Origin: an uncultured Sphingobium sp.
Lineage (GTDB): Bacteria; Pseudomonadota; Alphaproteobacteria; Sphingomonadales; Sphingomonadaceae
NCBI GenBank assembly: GCA_913773715.1
Contig: CAJYHD010000750.1
Span: forward strand, 1-14,280
Direction of reading: 5' to 3'
Length of the DNA stretch: 14,280 bases
Of the stretch, positions 12,816-14,280 are shown piece after piece. How positions within the stretch are numbered: position 1 is the first letter of the stretch; every line of letters begins with the position of its first letter. The notes under the pieces were generated by a model. It saw only the letters and a list, made by a program, of their open reading frames with translations, did no database searches and was not told where the DNA came from. The translations under genes were made by a program, and so were the position numbers.

Positions 12816-13253
12816 ATGAGCAGTGAAAGTGCAATACTTCAGAATCTATTCGAGAGCTGGATTAGCCTCGCACTGGAGTACGCAAATGGCGCCCCCGATT
12901 TGGGCGCCATATACCTCTATGCGTCATCCGAGCGCGGTATGCGCTTCGCGAATGTTTACTATGACCAGGGTGGAACCATCAAGCACCCGGGCGACGTGCA
13001 GGGCATCGATGAAGCGCTCGCGCGGATCCGCCAAGTGCAGAACCTGCTCGTCGATGACCTTCTCGCGGCAGAGAAAGAGCTGGCCGCAATCGAGGTTCCG
13101 AAGCCAACGGAGTACCGTGTGTACTTCGAGCCAGCAACTCGAAAGCTTGACGTGCAGCTCTCGCGAGAGGAAATCTACGGGGCAAACTCGGAACGTTCGC
13201 CGATCCACGGCATCGAGTACTGGCTCGGCGACCGAGCGCCAACGCTGTACTGA
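12816..13253 (+). CDS. Putative YezG-like immunity protein (145 aa)
   Basis: ATG 12816 lies eight bases after the toxin stop, behind AGAGG. The protein is acidic. Its layout (helix FESWISLALEYANGAPDLGA, strand IYLYASSERG, strand MRFANVYYDQ, a long helix LLVDDLLAAEKELAAIEV, strands YRVYFEPATRKLDVQLSREE, final I-E-Y-W-L) resembles the YezG/DUF600 immunity family, which guards against YeeF-type EndoNS toxins. The match is by layout, toxin partner and position, not by a diagnostic motif. It is probably cotranscribed with the toxin and neutralises its nuclease in the cytoplasm. An 8-bp hairpin lies early in the coding sequence. Confidence 0.65.
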   Translation: MSSESAILQNLFESWISLALEYANGAPDLGAIYLYASSERGMRFANVYYDQGGTIKHPGDVQGIDEALARIRQVQNLLVDDLLAAEKELAAIEVPKPTEYRVYFEPATRKLDVQLSREEIYGANSERSPIHGIEYWLGDRAPTLY

Positions 13254-13296
13254 GCGCGACTCCTAGGGGGTCGGGTGCCTCGCTTGCGCTATCGCC

Positions 13297-13875
13297 ATGA
13301 TTGACTCATACATCGCCCGTGATCGCTCGCTCGCCGGGTTCGGGCGGCCAGGACTAGACCCTTCAGTTGGAAAGTACGACACCGCCGAGTCTGGGCATAG
13401 TGTGGGCGGGTTTTCTGTCGCCGACTGCCCAGACGAGGGCCTCGTATCGTGGAGCACTGTCGGCGCGAGTCTCATCGACACGGGGTACCGCACCGCCACG
13501 GGAAAGCCGGTGACATCCGAGTTCGTCGGCTGCGCGGGTAGCGACTGGGAACGTTTCGGCAGTGGTCTCGCATTCTGCGCGTTCTACGTCGCAGACGGCG
13601 GCCCATCCCATTACGGGACGGTCATTCGCGGCGCGTTCCAACACGCTGGCGCTGTCGTGACAACCCAGCATGGTTTCATCGTCCCCCCGTTCTGCTGGGA
13701 GAACGAGTTCCCCGCGTACGAGGACGAGGACGTCTACACGACGTGGCTGCAGGTGGTGCCGATTACCGACGAGGAGGCCGCGTTTGCGGAAGCTCGTGAC
13801 GGAGATGCCCTCGAGGATCTGTTCGAACAGCGTCAACCTGACCTCTTCGATCTCGGCCGCGCCAGCTTGGTCTGA
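13297..13875 (+). CDS. SUFU-domain protein, probable second immunity protein (192 aa)
   Basis: Blocks LVSWSTVGASL (about 48-58), TSEFVGCAGSDWERF (about 73-87), LAFCAFYVADGGPSHYGTVI, H-A...VVTTQHGFIVPPFCWENEF and WLQVVPITDEEAAFAEARDG follow the suppressor-of-fused (SUFU) domain order. The protein ends L-E-D-L-F...D-L-F-D-L-x-R as bacterial members do. Bacterial SUFU proteins are frequent immunity proteins against secreted nuclease toxins. The ATG at 13297 has no good ribosome site and lies 43 bases after the previous stop, so it may depend on readthrough translation or be expressed separately. It may protect against a toxin not encoded here (an orphan immunity gene) or reinforce immunity to the nuclease next door. 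Confidence 0.75.
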   Translation: MIDSYIARDRSLAGFGRPGLDPSVGKYDTAESGHSVGGFSVADCPDEGLVSWSTVGASLIDTGYRTATGKPVTSEFVGCAGSDWERFGSGLAFCAFYVADGGPSHYGTVIRGAFQHAGAVVTTQHGFIVPPFCWENEFPAYEDEDVYTTWLQVVPITDEEAAFAEARDGDALEDLFEQRQPDLFDLGRASLV

Positions 13876-13960
13876 CCGGACAGCTACAAGGCCAGCGGGT
13901 TGGTTGCCGGGAATTATTGCGAGCGTGCTCCGAACCGAGTTAGTGCGAGCAAAATAGGAC

Positions 13961-13987
13961 ACCCCCGGCCTTCACTGAGCCGGGGGT
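13961..13987 (-). terminator. Terminator of lsr2
   Basis: ACCCCCGGC (13961-13969) and GCCGGGGGT (13979-13987) form a 9-bp stem with a 9-base loop. On the minus strand it comes 20 bases after the lsr2 stop and is followed by the T-rich TATTTT. It also faces the end of the SUFU gene and may serve both directions. Confidence 0.78.
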
Positions 13988-14006
13988 ATCCTCCTGTCCG
14001 AACCAG

Positions 14007-14280
14007 TTACGCCGTAGCCGCCTTGTAAGCCTCGATGACGCTACCCGGGACGCGCCCACGATCGCTGACCGTGTGGCCGTTGGCCCGAGCCCACTCACGG
14101 ATTGCGCCGAGGTCAAGGTCGCTCTTGGAGCGAGCCGCACCGCGGGTGGCTCGACCGGCGCCGGCGGACCCAACCGAGCGTGCTGCGTCAACGAACGGCG
14201 TCAGCGCCTTGTAGAACTTGTCGGCATTGCTGTCTGAGAGGTCAATCTCGTACGCGCGGCCTTCAACGGAGAAGGTGATC
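14007..14280 (-). CDS. lsr2: Lsr2 nucleoid-associated protein, N-terminus beyond the window
   Basis: The visible 91 codons read in one open frame from the right edge to a TAA at 14007. The first part ([34 protein letters not shown]) is the end of the N-terminal dimerisation domain. A Gly/Ala/Arg/Ser linker follows, and then the C-terminal DNA-binding domain: [29 protein letters not shown]. The R-G-R hook that inserts into the minor groove of AT-rich DNA is intact. Lsr2 is the actinobacterial H-NS-like silencer of horizontally acquired AT-rich genes. About 25-30 N-terminal residues and the promoter lie outside. It is convergent with the toxin/immunity cluster across a terminator. Confidence 0.9.
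   Translation of the reverse strand, partial: ITFSVEGRAYEIDLSDSNADKFYKALTPFVDAARSVGSAGAGRATRGAARSKSDLDLGAIREWARANGHTVSDRGRVPGSVIEAYKAATA

Overview
The window is GC-rich DNA from an actinobacterium. Supporting signs are an Lsr2-type nucleoid protein at the right edge, a type VII (ESX/WXG100-like) toxin locus, and several small families common in Actinomycetota (DUF3846, DUF2188, DUF6907). The gene mix would suit Microbacteriaceae or a relative, but that is a guess from gene content, not a placement. There are no rRNA or tRNA genes, no integrase, no transposase and no CRISPR array. Most of the window looks like accessory (island or ICE-like) DNA.

Left part (1-3184): a TPR-type protein on the minus strand runs off the left edge. 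Divergent from it are a small Cys-pair protein, a one-helix membrane protein, a broken GIY-YIG nuclease-like gene (frameshift plus an in-frame TAG) and an unrecognised 75-residue ORF.

Middle part (3231-9862): two copies of a minus-strand module face each other across unrelated cargo. Each copy reads promoter-like element, structured leader, ribbon-helix-helix (RHH) gene, long intercistronic hairpin, a second structured leader, DUF3846 gene, terminator (module 1 at 3231-4445, module 2 at 8436-9617). Between them lie a membrane-anchored protein, a PIN-like protein, a DUF2188 protein, a uracil-DNA-glycosylase-like protein and a small GIY-YIG protein. The leaders are the most interesting item. 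All four fold on paper into the same three-stem structure, whose basal stem pairs with the Shine-Dalgarno sequence, and some pairs change in a compensatory way between copies. This is a candidate cis-regulatory RNA that I do not recognise.

Right part (10126-14280): a DUF6907 gene is followed by a compact toxin operon. It encodes a YbaB/EbfC-like protein, a WXG100/EspC-like helical protein, a 464-residue polymorphic toxin with a C-terminal DNA/RNA nuclease domain, and a YezG-like putative immunity protein. A SUFU-domain protein, probably a second immunity protein, comes next. The window ends with a terminator and the partial lsr2 gene on the opposite strand.
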